64,000 nt of DNA from Zhengitettix transpicula (taxonomy: Eukaryota > Arthropoda > Insecta > Orthoptera > Tetrigidae), in contig CM073590.1 in the NCBI GenBank assembly GCA_037074705.1, positions 207,992,746 to 208,056,745 of the forward strand, read 5' to 3'. Positions within the stretch are counted from its first letter, which is position 1. The number at the start of each line of letters is the position of its first letter. The notes under the pieces are model-generated. The model did no database searches. It saw only the letters and a program-made list of their open reading frames with translations, and was not told the origin of the DNA. This document shows, piece by piece, positions 34,560 through 47,500 of this stretch. Position numbers and translations under genes: made by a program.

Positions 34560-35830
34560 GTATCGAACTATTTGAATGAATGAAGGGAGATTGATCGTTT
34601 ACCATTATTAACGTTAGTGGAAGATTTTTTTATTGTTTTTTTTTTATTTGGTGTAGAGTATTTCATTCACTCTGACCCAATGATTGTTCTTAAATGACGT
34701 TCACGGAGGGAAGGAAAGGGCGTTTCTACGCCGAGACCACGCCCACGTCCAATTTGCTTCCAAATGAGAACTGCGGCCGCAATTTATGGACTTGCTTCTG
34801 AGCCCTTCAAAGCTAAAGAGTTGAAGCATGATTAATCGTTCTACTGCTAGGATCCCAGTTACCAAAAACATAAACGTAATCATCGGATATTGTGCTAAGC
34901 GATTTTAGTCTCGTGTTATGTACTTGAATTTGTGGAAAAAAATGAAAAAAATGTAAAACGAAAACCATAAGTCCTGTGTCGTAATATTAACGCCGAAGAA
35001 AAAATTATTTCAAGTGAAATCGTTCAGATAAATGTTATGATTTGACTTACCAAGATAGTTAGCGCCCAACCTGAAACGCCCCAACTGCTAATATGCTCAA
35101 TTTGAAAAGTAGATAGCATTTATCTCTTTCACATAAAATACGTAATATTCTAAGAAATTCGTACCTCCTACCTTAATTCGCTAAAAAAAAACCGTTTCTG
35201 CGAACTGTGCGATAACGGTCGGTTGACTTTTACAATTTCGTACTTAGCATTCCTACTTTTATTGCTCTCTCCCACCCACATGGAATCTCGCCGCGAAAAA
35301 GAATTGCATGTCGACTGTGATCCTGCATTTGTAAACATGTGTTCGATTCTCAGGCAGGTGTCATGGAAGCTTGGCACAGTTCCACGCGACTTTCGCTTTC
35401 ACTGGCGCCGATGAGACATCCACGCAAAGAGAAATTCATCCAGCACACGAACGTACTTTTCTTATTATTAATAAATATATTTATACTTATAAATTTGAAT
35501 ATTATTCTCCGCACAACCGTACACTATAATATGGCAGGTCTGTACTGTAATATCCAAATTCGTTGTTGTTTTCGTATTTAACCATTACCAAATTTTCTAG
35601 AGCTATTATTAATCCCAGGCGCTATTTTGACATTAAGCTAAACATCCGGTACATGAACCAGGGGAAGGAAGATGACGACAGAGCTTGCGATCGACAAAAC
35701 GTCGCGTTGTACCCGTGTGGAAACCCCAGAATTCTTTCTGCAGCAACTACACCGGGAGAGCCGTCGATCTTTGAATATTATTTTCTGCTTGGAAGGCAAC
35801 TTTCTTCTAAAGCTTGCTTCTTGATTTATG
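34560..35830. other. Mixed repeat-like stretch without a supported gene
   Basis: A T-run followed by TTTGGTGTAGAG at about 34630-34660 resembles the 3' end of an A-tailed element on the minus strand. Frames of 60-119 codons at 34701-35922 match nothing I know. Confidence 0.35.
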
Positions 35831-35832
35831 TT

Positions 35833-36231
35833 GCACCTCGGCCTGTTTTGAGAGTTGTATGTTTCGGGGGTCGCAGACCTTGGGCATACGATAAGAGTTG
35901 TCCGCTATTACTATTGGAATAGTCGGCCAGCTGCCTCCTAAACTGGTCAAGGCTTGGCGAGAGGAAGGTTGCAAACCCCTCTCCCGCCATCGGAATGGCG
36001 TTGGACAAGTACCAAATGCCCGGTCTGTCTGATGCAGGTTTTTCTAGGGTTTTCCCTACCTCACTTATAGACGAATTGCCGGGTAGGATCCCTAAACCAT
36101 AGCCTGGGAGCCCTAGTTAACCCTTGGCTACCTAGTTCTACCTTTCTGCATCCCCCTTTCACTCCCTCTCCTATGCTATAAGATTGGAGTTGCCACTATG
36201 TGGATTATCCTACACATAGTCTGTCTACATC
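35833..36231 (+). repeat. A-tailed GC-rich repeat (variant 3' end), copy 1 of a pair
   Basis: Runs from GCACCTCGGCCTGTTTTGAG to CATAGTCTGTCTACATCTT. The 3' end has TACACATAGTCTGTCTACA, as in the copies at 3568 and 39236, so it defines a second subfamily. Confidence 0.7.
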
Positions 36232-36265
36232 TTCTTCTTGTTCCCTTAGTATGCTTACCATCCCA

Positions 36266-36751
36266 GAGAGATCTGGAGGAGGCTACCTTTGGGGATGCCT
36301 TCACGTCTCCTGTATTTTTTAACTAAGATTCCCACAAGCCCAGGCACCTCGGTCAGTTTTGAGGTATGTTCCGGGGTCGCAGACCTCGGACATACGGTAA
36401 GAGTTGTCCTCTATTCCTATTGGAATAGTAGGCCAGCTGCCTCCTAAACTGGTTGAGGCACGGAGAAGGGAATGCTGCGTCCCCACAGCAAACCCCTCTT
36501 CCGCCATCGGATGGGCGTGGGAAAAGTACCAAATGCCCGACCTACCCGATGCAGGTTTTTCTAGGGCTTCCCCTGCATAACTTTTAGGCGAATTTCCGGG
36601 TAGGATCCATAACCATAGCCCGAACGCCCTAGTTAACCCTTGTCTACCTTCATGTACCCTTTCGCATCCCCCTTCCTTTCAGATCTCTTCAATATGCTAT
36701 TAAAGGGGAGTTGTCACCATGTGGATTACCCTCGTGTAGCCTGTCACTCAC
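36266..36751 (+). repeat. A-tailed GC-rich repeat, copy 2 of a pair
   Basis: Near full length, from GGCTACCTTTGGGGATGCCT to TCGTGTAGCCTGTCACTC. Follows the previous copy head to tail; its A tail is replaced by a CA-rich segment directly before the second solo LTR. Confidence 0.7.
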
Positions 36752-36763
36752 ACACAAATATAT

Positions 36764-37732
36764 TGTAATGCCAATTAATTAACACATTAATTGTAAATTT
36801 GAAAATATAAATTGTTTGAGAACATTTTCTTACGGCGGTACAGAACACAGCAACAATGTAGCCAGGTATTGTTTCCTTTGTCGGAAGAGGTATGCGCGCT
36901 CAAAATTTGCGAGACAGTAGTTCAGTTGGCTGGAAGGTTTGGTCAAGTACAGGTCGTATTAAAATAGACGAGATATTCTTTTTAAAAAAAGTAAAGTTAA
37001 GTAGAAGCAGTGAGCAATCAGACACGACAGAATTTGATCGAGTTGAAATAGACAAGACAATTTCAAATATTCAAAGGAAATTTGCAGAGAAACATCGAGA
37101 ATTACCAATCAACAGCTTTGATTGGTCCCTGAACATTTTGCTCAAGACGAAATATTCATATGAGCAGAACTACGAAACCTGCAAAACACAAACAGTTTAT
37201 GGTGCACATAGCCGAGCAGAAGTTAACCGAGGGAGAGACGAAAAGGAGGTTCATCCTGGTTCCTGATTTTTTATCTAAAAATATTAATTTTAGAATCTGT
37301 GAGTTTTTAGAAGCAGTGCAAAAACCCCGCCATAGTGTCTCGTCAAGTACAAGGTGTCCTGGAATGCTGCCTGAGTAACAATATAAAATAAATAATTATG
37401 TAAACCTGATTAAAAGATAGACGTCAGATTTCGTTCCCTTCTTTTAATTAAAAATTTGTTAATTAGAATCCATCTTTTTAGTTTAATTTCGTTGACAAGT
37501 AAATTTCGTCCTAGTTAACAGACGAGTAAATCTTTTCTCTTTTAAATTGGAATTTGTGTTTAAGTTGAGAAATAAAATGATTTGCCATTATCAAACCCAG
37601 TAGAGACCCTGAGATAATTTATATTTTTTAAATTGTATAATTGTGTTTAAATTATTGCTAATAAATAAATTTGTTTGTTTTTAAAGTTAATTATATTTTC
37701 ATTTAATAACGCCATTTTTTTTGTATATTACA
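36764..37732 (+). mobile_element. Solo LTR, copy 2
   Basis: TGTAATGCCAATTAATTAAC at the start and TTACA at the end give inverted TGTAA/TTACA termini, flanked by ATAT on both sides (36760-36763 and 37733-37736). Length 969 nt against 954 nt for copy 1. An AAATAAA signal lies near 37571. The 124-codon frame at 36892 has no counterpart in copy 1, so I do not call it a gene. Confidence 0.65.
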
Positions 37733-37736
37733 ATAT

Positions 37737-39235
37737 ATTAATCGTGTTCTCTTCAATGCTTTATCTTCTCCCGACTTGTTCCACAGAATATCTGTTTTAA
37801 ACTTACCTTCTCCGATCGCATGTCTATCGTTACAACTTTTTGCCGTACGGATTGTTTCAAATAAAACTGAATGCAGTAAACCCAAATTGTATGTAATTTC
37901 TTTAGTAGAAACAGTATGAATCTTTTCCTGTCAGGGTACTCAATTTTATGAAATTGTTGTCAGTAACGGCAAGTCTCATGACGCGTAGGGAATGTGCTTC
38001 CATCGGATTACCTACACGTGCCGAATTACATCCCAGAATGTCTCAAGAAAGTAAGCTTATAAACGCAACTTATTAAACGACGAAGCTAATTCCCTGGTAA
38101 GGGGATAAAAAAACTAATCGCAATAATTTTCTCGCAATGTGGCACTTATCGTCGGGTCGGTAGAGAAGAAAGTTGAATGAACAGCATGTAACGTTTGTCC
38201 TGGCAACACCGTGAAGGGTTCACGTACACAGGAAGTTTTGTTTCACGACTCGTTTACCTGCAAGCATGCCGCTACTCTCCGCCTGTCTGAGTGTGTGGGT
38301 TGAGATCACGAGTGGGAAGACGACAGCCTCACAAGGACAGAGGAATCTGTACTTTCAAGACACTTTCACACTAACATAAGCGCTGTTCCCTAGCTTAAGT
38401 ACCAAATTGGAGGAATTATTCCGTATTCGTAGTTAGCCATTCAGGTGGAATTGCGGAGTTTGAAGGCTTTCTAAATTCCGGGTAAGTTAGGTAGGGCAGG
38501 CGGGGAAGAGAGTTGGAATATGAATCCAAGGTTCTGAATCCTTCCTCCATCCGGAAAGCCGAAATTTTACCTCGAGAAACTTTGGTTTCAAACTTTCATA
38601 ATCTTCAGTTTTTTCTCCGATAAAACATTTTAATATATTGTGAAACCACCCACCCAATAGAAAATATTAGTAAAACGTCTACCAATTGCTTCCACGCCAA
38701 TTTACAGCCACTATTCAAATGTTACAGTGGCCGTAATGGCGCCTATCTTCCTCGAATGCGTAAGACGAATAGGTTCGCAGCTCCCTGCGAGACACGTCGA
38801 ATATTATAGATCATACAATTCTACCCCACCGATGCATGTCTGTTCTTTAACGTCGTACAGTTAATCTGAGCCATCAACGCCAAACATGGAAGCAGCAGAG
38901 CAAGGTCAGCGACATCAGTGCTGCAGCTCAGACCTGCGGAATGTGCAATGGCAGATATGTTTCAAACCGTGCTGATGCTAAGAGAAAAGGAGGATTGCTT
39001 AACAACACGTTGCAATGAGATGATCAAACGCATGCCGATTATTAACGACTAATTAACGAAACATACTTCCTATATTATATTTTTATTATCCGAAGTAGTC
39101 CCCAAGGTTTAGGACTTGAGCGTTCCGTCACTGACGTTTCGGCATCAACATTTGTCTTTCAAGATTTTTGTTTAGAGCTGTAAAGAAATGAATCGAAGGG
39201 AAACCGTTTGAAAATCCCCAAACGACGTAAAATCA
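37737..39235. other. Stretch without recognised genes
   Basis: No coding frame longer than about 60 codons and no match to the repeat families found elsewhere in the window. Confidence 0.5.
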
Positions 39236-39706
39236 CTATATTACCTTCAAGGATGCCTTCTCCTCTCTCTGTTTTTTTTAACTAAGTTTCCCACGAGCCG
39301 AGGCCTGTTTTGAGAGGTGTATGATCCGGGTTCACAGCTCCTGGGCTTACGGTAAGAGTTTTCTACTCCCATTGGAACAGTCGGCCAGCTGCACCCTAAA
39401 CTGGTCTATGCACGGAAAAGTGAATGCTGCGTCCCCACAGCAAACCCCTCTCTCGCCATCGGAAGGGCGTGGGACAAGTACCCAACCCGACCAACCTTAT
39501 GCAGGTTTTTCTAGGGTTTTCCCTGCATCACTTTTAGGCGAATTGTCGGGTAGGATCCTTAAACCATAGCCCTGAGGCCCTAGTTAACCATTGGCTACCT
39601 TCCTCTACCTTTCCGCATCCCCCCTTCCACTCCTTTTCCTATGCTATAAGAGGGGAGTTGCCGCTATGTGAATTACCCTATACATAGACTGTCTACACCT
39701 TTAAAA
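39236..39706 (+). repeat. A-tailed GC-rich repeat (variant 3' end), copy 1 of a pair
   Basis: From TACCTTCAAGGATGCCTTCT to CATAGACTGTCTACACCTTT and an A-run. Several small deletions against the reference copy at 11801. Confidence 0.7.
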
Positions 39707-39717
39707 AAAAGCATGTA

Positions 39718-39952
39718 CGGCCATCGGAAGGGTGAGGGACAAGTACCAAATGCCCGACCTACCTGATGCAGGTTTTCTAGGGCTTGTCCTGCATCACTTT
39801 AAGGCGAATTGCCGGGTAGGATCCTTAAACCATATCACTGTGGCCCTAGTTAACCCTTGGGTACCCTTCCGCATCCCCCCTTTCAAATCCCTTCCTATGC
39901 TATTAAAGGACAGTTGTCACGTGGATTACCATCATGTAGCCTGTAACTCTGA
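39718..39952 (+). repeat. A-tailed GC-rich repeat, 5'-truncated, copy 2 of a pair
   Basis: Starts at GCCATCGGAAGGGTGAGGGA, inside the unit, and ends at ATCATGTAGCCTGTAACTCT. It lies about 10 nt after the A-run of the previous copy, which looks like insertion into a pre-existing A tail. Confidence 0.7.
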
Positions 39953-40790
39953 AGGGGGGGGGAAGCATATTCCATTCCTCTTTGGGGATGCACGACATCT
40001 AATTTATTTAGGAACGGAAGTTAAACCCTCCAACTGTTGTCAGTGGGGAAAGAAAGAGGCTAGGTAGGGGACCAAAGAAGAAACGAATTTTTTACTCCCT
40101 ATCATCTAGGGAAAATTTTGAGTAGTGGTGAGGATATTTAGTCAGATTCCGAGAAAATTTCGAGAATTACCGATAAGAACAGACTTCGTTGGAACGTGAG
40201 GTTTTGTTTTAAAAAAAGACAAATAACAATCTCAATTGCTACTAAACTGACAGTTATATCTTATGATTAAGTTTCTCAGGTTTTTACATTTGGTACAATC
40301 TTATTAATGAAAATTTAAGTTTTGAAATGGCGTTCTTTCAAAAGGACATCGTGTATTGATGTAATAACAGGAGTCATCCGCCCGTTGTGTGATTTCTAAC
40401 TACAACTCGGGCTCGATTACTTCATATAGCATTGTTCGGAAAAAAAGTGCCAGTTCCGGGTAGTTAGTATCAGCACGATAATTAATCGTTTAAAGGCGAG
40501 GCTATTCGTAATCTGCCGGAGAGCGGAAGAATGATTCATCTTCTACCGAGAAAAAGCAGTACGTGTTTTGTATGAGTATTTCCACCAAACCTGAGGCCGT
40601 GTTACCTCAATCATTTCACCATTCCCTTTGTGCTGGTTCTGTAAAATGAAAATAGAGAACCATTACGTATCCTTTTCTGGAGAGAACCTTCACGTTCTTT
40701 TGTAGAAATTGACTGGGCATAATTTAGATTTTGAAAACATAATATTTACTGATATTACTGAAGGATATCTGAAATTGTAAAATCGACTGT
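39953..40790. other. Stretch without recognised features
   Basis: A G-run at about 39954-39961 and AT-rich DNA; nothing identifiable. Confidence 0.45.
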
Positions 40791-40796
40791 ATTATA

Positions 40797-41075
40797 TTGG
40801 AATTAACAAATAGATAATGAAGTAGCCAGTAAACAGCCAAAATTAGGTAATTAAATAAATACCACACAACGTTTCTGCAATCATTCTTGCTTCCGTAAGG
40901 TAATGAAAAATCATTGGATCTATAAGAATGACATGCCGCAACAAACCAGGTGACGAACTCAAAAAGCGAATCACCTGACGAGGGGAACACGGATTGCAGC
41001 AACGTTGTGTAGTATTTGTTTGAGTAGCCGTTTATTGGCTACTTCAATGCGTATTTGTTGTTAATAGTCATACAG
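40797..41075. repeat. Inverted repeat with two hammerhead-like motifs
   Basis: The left arm (about 40797-40905) is mirrored by about 40965-41075. The minus strand at 40871-40898 reads CTTACGG, a 4-bp stem GCAA/TTGC with 6-nt loop, then GAAAC. The plus strand at 40975-41003 reads CTGACGA, a poorly paired spacer, then GCAAC. Each arm keeps one intact box and has lost the other. Confidence 0.55.
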
Positions 41076-44000
41076 TGATTACGTGGGTAAGACGAAGTGG
41101 AACGTACAAACTCGCTGTGGGCAGATGATGTGGATGAAGAAGGATCAGCATAGTAATGAATCGCTTCCACATACGTATCTGGATTTCTTGGGAAGAGAAA
41201 TCAATTTATTTGAAGTCGCACCTAGTCTCGAGAATTGTCATGCTCACGTCTGCGGTGCTGAGTAAGCGCTGCGATGATACATTCCCTATAAGCAGAATTT
41301 CTCCACCAAGATCTCCGCTAACTCTTTGGCAAAATGATGCCACATGCACTAGATTCGCCGCACTTAGCTAAACACCACAGTAACCGTGAAATGATTTTTC
41401 AAAATGACAGTTTTGTCTTTACCAATAGTTTACAAGAACGACGTGAATAGCCTCTTATTAATCTGTCCTATCCAAACCACTGTTCAGAAACGGATGTAAT
41501 ATGTATATTTTCCTCAAAAGTAGATATCGATACCAAATCGCATTCAATCACCTCTGTAAACCCGGGGAAGAATATTTTTTAACTCAATTCTGCTATATTG
41601 TACAGACAAAAGACACTCTACTTTTTCTCTCACATTGATTGCTATACAACGCTAATGACTCAAACAATACAATGTAATAACATGTTCAATAAAAATAATT
41701 ATGTCATGCTAAAAATAAATATATTGCTTTTACTTCTGCAGGTATTAGAATCTCCTACAAAGTTAGTCATCTAAATGAAGTACAGACTTATTAAATGGCA
41801 GATAATCTCCGAGTCCTTATCGATTTTCTCAGCGAGACACACACGATATCGATAGATCTTATCTAATCCTATGTGCGGTTGATATCTCATACCAAAGTAT
41901 GTTCCCGATAGAAGGAAGAGAGCTGGTTATGTGGTAGGTGAAAGAAGCAGGCCATTTATATTTTTTCTGTCAGTTTTAGTCGGCTCTTTTCTGCCGGAAT
42001 GAGTGTCGAACATGGTTTATTACGCCAACTCTGGCATTCCAATTTGTCGGCAAGATAAGTTATTTTTCAAGAGAACGTGTCATGAAAGGTTGGGCGTGTG
42101 CGTTATCAGTTTTCTTCACTTCCGGTCAAACATGTTTCCTTGAAAGGAGCTCTTTGTGTGGTGGTGGGGGTCACGTGTGTTCTATTCTCTGTTGCGGTCC
42201 GCGGATCTCAGACTGGCAAACATTTCCTTACCTTCGTGTAAGCTCCGCACAACTCTGTGCAAATACACAACACTCGAGCAAGAGCCAAGTCGGTGCTCCG
42301 CCAAGATGGCAGCCGTTGGCTGAACAAAGCTATTACCTTAAATCCGAAAAAAAAAGGGGTCTTTACAGAAGACTGCTGAAACCATAACAAGATTTGGATT
42401 CTTAGCGGCTCTTGACGAAGTAAATAAGGCGGAATTAGTTTTTAAAAAAATCATGTTTCTCCCTTAATTCTTATACTCTCAAAACAAGGCATATCCTATA
42501 TTTTCATGAGCGTTTGAATAAACAGAGTCTTCATTGGAACATCAACCTTCTATTAAACGGTAGATTTATTTTCTTTTCTACGGCTTATGCATTGGCTTCT
42601 TTCCCACATGACAGTAAATTTTCTTACACATTACAATCCCGAAAGTTTCTTTCAGAAGAAAAGATTTTTCAGAATATCTCAATTCTACCTCAGTATTTAA
42701 TACTGAACCTTTTTTTCTCTCTCTTCGAATTCATATCGATTGCTCTTTTTTGGCTTTCATTTTCAAATATGTACATTATTCTGGTCACATTGGGTACAAA
42801 CGATGTATGACAGCTAGGGTGTTTTTATAAGAACAAAAAAATTAGATTGCCGACATAAATTATTATTATTATTATTAATGATTGACAGTAAAAAATATGG
42901 TTTAGATATTCGAGTAGTTTATCGTACTGCAAACTATACAATACTTGATTTTCTGTTCTTCAAAGCCAGAGATCCATCCAGACTGATCAAATTTATAAAG
43001 TAACATAAATTTCTAATTCTAATTTAATTCCTATTATTAGATTTTTGTAGTACGTTGGAACTTATGAGTATAACGTAGCAGACGTTCAGAAGAATTTAAC
43101 CTGTAAAAGTACAATAATCTTTGTAATTTAACACTTATTTGTGTCTGTTATTTGACTATTTACTTATCCAATTAGTATAATTTTACATAGAGGTTTTATT
43201 TTATAATTTCTGTAATCTTTGTAAGTTGTTCTAATTCGGAATTTTCCTCCAACAGTTCGGATGAGTCTCGGATTATTGAAGAGAGACAGATTTTATACTT
43301 CTCTCGTGTGTTGAAAGTTTTTAACGTGCTCTAAGGCGGATAAAAAGGAAGACAAGGTGAATGAGGAAACGACCGAACACCTCTAGAATAACAACGAAGA
43401 AACGGTCCTTCGTCGGATACAAACACTATTTCAGAAGCCTGAAGAAACGAGTTTTATATATAAACGTCAAATGAGATCCTTTGAGTGCTGCTGGTATTTG
43501 TGACGACTGAAGAACTCAGTAAAAATATGAAGTGTTCAATAAATTGATACGCAGAATAAGCATTGTCAATTGTCAAAAAGAAGATAATGGGTCGTATTTC
43601 CTTCAACGATCCTATTAAGAATATTTTAAGAAGACAAACCGGACGTTAGCTCAGATATTTGCTTTAGTCTGCACTTAGATAAAGCAGAGCTACCCACAAT
43701 GTAAAGGTACGTATCTGTTACGATTGTAAACAAATAACATATAAAGTGCGATACGAAAAATTTAAGGTATTTTGAATAACTCTAAATGAAAGTTAAATTT
43801 TCATATTAACTCGTTTAACCTCTAAAAATATATTATAATAATTTAGTAATAAAGAATTAGATATTAACAGATCAAGTCAAGAAATATAGAATACTGAATT
43901 ATATAATGAACAAGACAATTTTGGATAATCTTAGCGTGCACCGACGATCTTGATACAGTAATAAGTACATTCTGAAATAATTGTCCCAATAGGACGCTAA

Positions 44001-44329
44001 AAATAAACTTGCAGCAAGTAACTAGGAAAAAATAAGAGTGCAATGAACTGAACGAAGAAATGTGACAGAAAAAAAAATTGTAGGAACAAACGAGCAGAAA
44101 ATAGGCTTAAGTAAATAAATAACACTTTTTTTAGTAGAAAGTAAAACATTCTACACAAGGGCTATACAGAAAAGAATGTAAGCATACAAGGCAAATAGAA
44201 ATAAAAGTAATTGCCATGTAATGAAGTGACAAATAAAAAAACATGGTAATGTTGATAGAAGAAAATAAAAACTAATATGGCAAGAAACAAATTTTAAAAT
44301 TATCCCAATAAAAACAAAGTCAAAATGAA
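41076..44329. other. Stretch without recognised genes
   Basis: The frames at 42082 (101 codons), 42514 (98) and 44151 (86) match no family I know and lack gene context. A CGCCAAGATGGC element at about 42299-42310 and an ATT triplet run near 42864 are the only notable short motifs. Confidence 0.45.
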
Positions 44330-44500
44330 AAAATTTACGTCTGATAGAAAATAATGAATAAGAAAGATAGTCAATACGGACAAAAAAAAGGGTAATATAA
44401 ATACCACACAACGTTTCTGGGATCCTTGTCCCTTTTGACAGGTGCTAAGAAGAGCCTAGGGAAACACAACTGCACTGGTCAGTTAACAACACTCAAAAAC
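44330..44500. repeat. Penelope-like terminus with decayed hammerhead
   Basis: Aligned with 4838-4995. On the minus strand 44413-44441 reads CTGTCAA, AA, a perfect stem II GGGA/TCCC with loop CAAGGA, A, then GAAACGTTGTGTGG. The stem and GAAAC box are intact; the catalytic CUGANGA box has two changes. Confidence 0.5.
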
Positions 44501-47500
44501 CAAGTAATACCATATATGACAACTGATATGGATGAATTGGATATCCATTTCTGGATTTGGGCGATTTTGATAAAAATCACTCAGAAAAGATTAGCAGTCA
44601 TATTGAAATTTATCTCACAGGATAACACTGAAAAGTTCAATCTTATATCTGAAATATGGAAATGCTAGTTAATTACTTTTCTCATTATATTCCACAAATA
44701 AGACATCAAAGAAATGAGAAACTTATTGTATAAAAAGAAAATCGTTGGGAGTACCAATATATCTAAGTCAAATGTCCCGTAATTTTGAAAATCACATAAG
44801 GATTTCTGAAGAAAAGGAGTATTATACCAAATTGTTGAAGAGATTAATCAAGATCACTTTACCACAAATGAAACAGACTAAAAAATAAGTAACCAGGCAA
44901 AATTTATAGCAACGTTTTAAATTTTAATGGAAAGGTAATATGGCAGACTAAATATTGTGAACACTGACCAGTTGTGGTACAGTACAAGTTAGAGAACTGC
45001 TGCCAACAAGTCAAACAATCACATGATGAATTAAGATATTAACAGATAACCCACAATTTAGCATGACTGAGAATAATTTAGGAATACCATTGTAGAGTAT
45101 GTAACAGCATATAATACACATTGGACAATTAGTGAAGATGGCATCAGAAACTGCAATAGCCATTTGCAGATACACCACAATAAGAAATTACATAGTCAAA
45201 ACAAGTATAGCATTAAGACGACAATGATATAAAGAATAGAAAGGGCTGAAACCAATTTTCGTAAGAGTGGAGAAAAATTATGATCAATTTGGTGAACAGC
45301 AAATTCATTCGAGTGAATGAGAATACATTTCACAAAAATGTGGTGTTGATGCACGAGATCATGTACAATATCTGGGAATGATGTATATAACGTGGTTAGT
45401 AAAAATCGCTAAGAAAGTAAATCAGTTGTCGTAAGAAGTTACCTCAAACCGGATTAACCATAGATTCTATTGCATTCAAAACAGTTAAATCGTAATTAAA
45501 CTATTCTAATTTTTCATATTATAGCATGACTAATAAGCTGTCAGGTCTTCCTGCCCATGTCAACATCTCGGGAAAGGTGGTTGCAGGACAATACCCGACT
45601 TGTGTTTTTATTGTCATAAATAATATTCTTACGACGCGTGGGAGTGGCAGTCTCCCCACAGTGAATGGACCAGGAAACAGAAGACATATTTGAAATCTTT
45701 AGAATTATCCAGTGACAGTAAAACACCATTATGAACAGTACATTTCATTTTTAAATAAATTTCTCGGAAATCGAAATAGTCGAAAATAGTATTGAAGGAC
45801 AGCAATTTTAGAACCGAAAAACATAAATCTACCCTTTTTTCGCAACAATTTCCTTAGTCAGTGTTATTCAAAATCAAGTATAAATACGTTTGTATAAAAT
45901 TTTAAACAGTGTACAATAACATTAAGCTAAATTACGGTTTTCAGTGACGTGTAAATGTTATTGGAATAACGCGTTCGGGACGGATAAATACAGCTGCGAT
46001 TGTCGAGAATTAAACTTAATACTTATATTTGAAATTTACTTCGGTACAGTGTTGGAAGAGGAAAGTGAGTAAAGCACACCTTATTGTCATGGGAAATTTA
46101 TACCATTTAATTTGATGTCATTACAGAATTGTTTAAATTTCTGTAGATATGAAATGGTATATAAATTTTTTATGCTATAAAATATATCAACAAATATAAA
46201 ATTGTACAAGGCTCCAGACGAGTATATACACGTCACTCTTCGCTATAAAACAAATAAATGTTGAAGAAAGTTATAAGATATTAAAATTAACATCACAAGT
46301 AGTCCCAACCTAATAACTCTATCCTCGATAGTTTTCCGTATAATAAAGTTGTCTTTAACACGGAGTTTAGGATCGCACGATCATTGTAGTAGATTGGATT
46401 TAAAACTATACTTCGGGACTGGCTGTTTTAGCAGTAGCTAAATTTGTACACTAATATGAGTAAGCAGCTCCAGGCAACGTGACGTAAGAGAGTTTCGACG
46501 AACTTAAAGCAACATCCCATGTTACTCATACTTAGAATTACCAACGTGCCCCACAATTCACTAAATAAAGATGTATCTTACAGGAAAAATATTTTCCATA
46601 CCGGTACATCCAATGTATGTAGGCGAAAAGCGTAGGAATAACCCAACGCCCATGCCCTAAAAAGGCCAGATTACTTACTAGTGGCGACAGCGATTGTCTC
46701 ATTTGCTCAAAGTTAAAAAAGAATTCAGGAAATAAAATAAATTACAATCATTTTAAACTAATCATTCACTTACACAAAGTGGTAAAAAATCAGCAGTAAT
46801 CTCAAATAGGAAGTGTCACCCCACTACTGAACAACAAATATAATACTAAATACATTACACAGATCTATCTCAAGAACAGGCAATTGGGGGGGTAGGATAG
46901 CAATTACTTAAAGTACTGGTTCAGACTGTTAATTACTTGCGTTTTTAATTTAAAAAGAGGGAAAATAAATAAGTCATAAATAATGTCATATGCAAAGAAC
47001 ACACGGTAGTACACATTACTACTAAAAAGAAAATAATAAAATAAAACATCATAATATACACTTTGTCATTCAATGAAAAGCAAACCAATCCCTATGTAAA
47101 ACTTTACTTAGCATTGATAAATCATTGAATAACACTTTATGATAGAACATATCGCGGCATTATGAATTATCTATCAAAGTATTTGACATCAGATTCGAAT
47201 TATAATTAAGTAGTATGTTATTTAAAATGTACCAAAGGCTTGAAAGTCCACAAATGAGAACTTACCTCGCTATTTTAATGATAAGTTAATGAAAACATGA
47301 GAACTACACATACACCATATATAGACACACACACCCTAACCAGACTGAAACCCAAAGATCAGAAGCGTCTCATTAATATAAGACAGTCCTACTCCACAAA
47401 GATGGCGACGGACAACCAATGAGAATTGAGGAAATTATTTGTCTGCTTGCCGTGATATACAAACATTTGATGACGTATTTATCCTGTAATATCTCCAAGT

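Noticed and set aside
36892..37378. Two overlapping frames (124 and 72 codons) inside the second solo LTR
   Set aside because: The frames are not conserved in the sister LTR at 32851, so coding is unlikely.
42082..42387. 101-codon frame with a Cys/Gly-rich start
   Set aside because: No recognisable domain, no splice context, and an ordinary length by chance in a GC-richer patch.
42408..42422. Hammerhead half-site CTTGACGAAGT
   Set aside because: No stem II partner and no GAAAC box within range.
47398..47420. Promoter start motif AAAGATGGCGACGG with CCAAT
   Set aside because: Suggestive but no transcript or coding exon can be tied to it on either strand.
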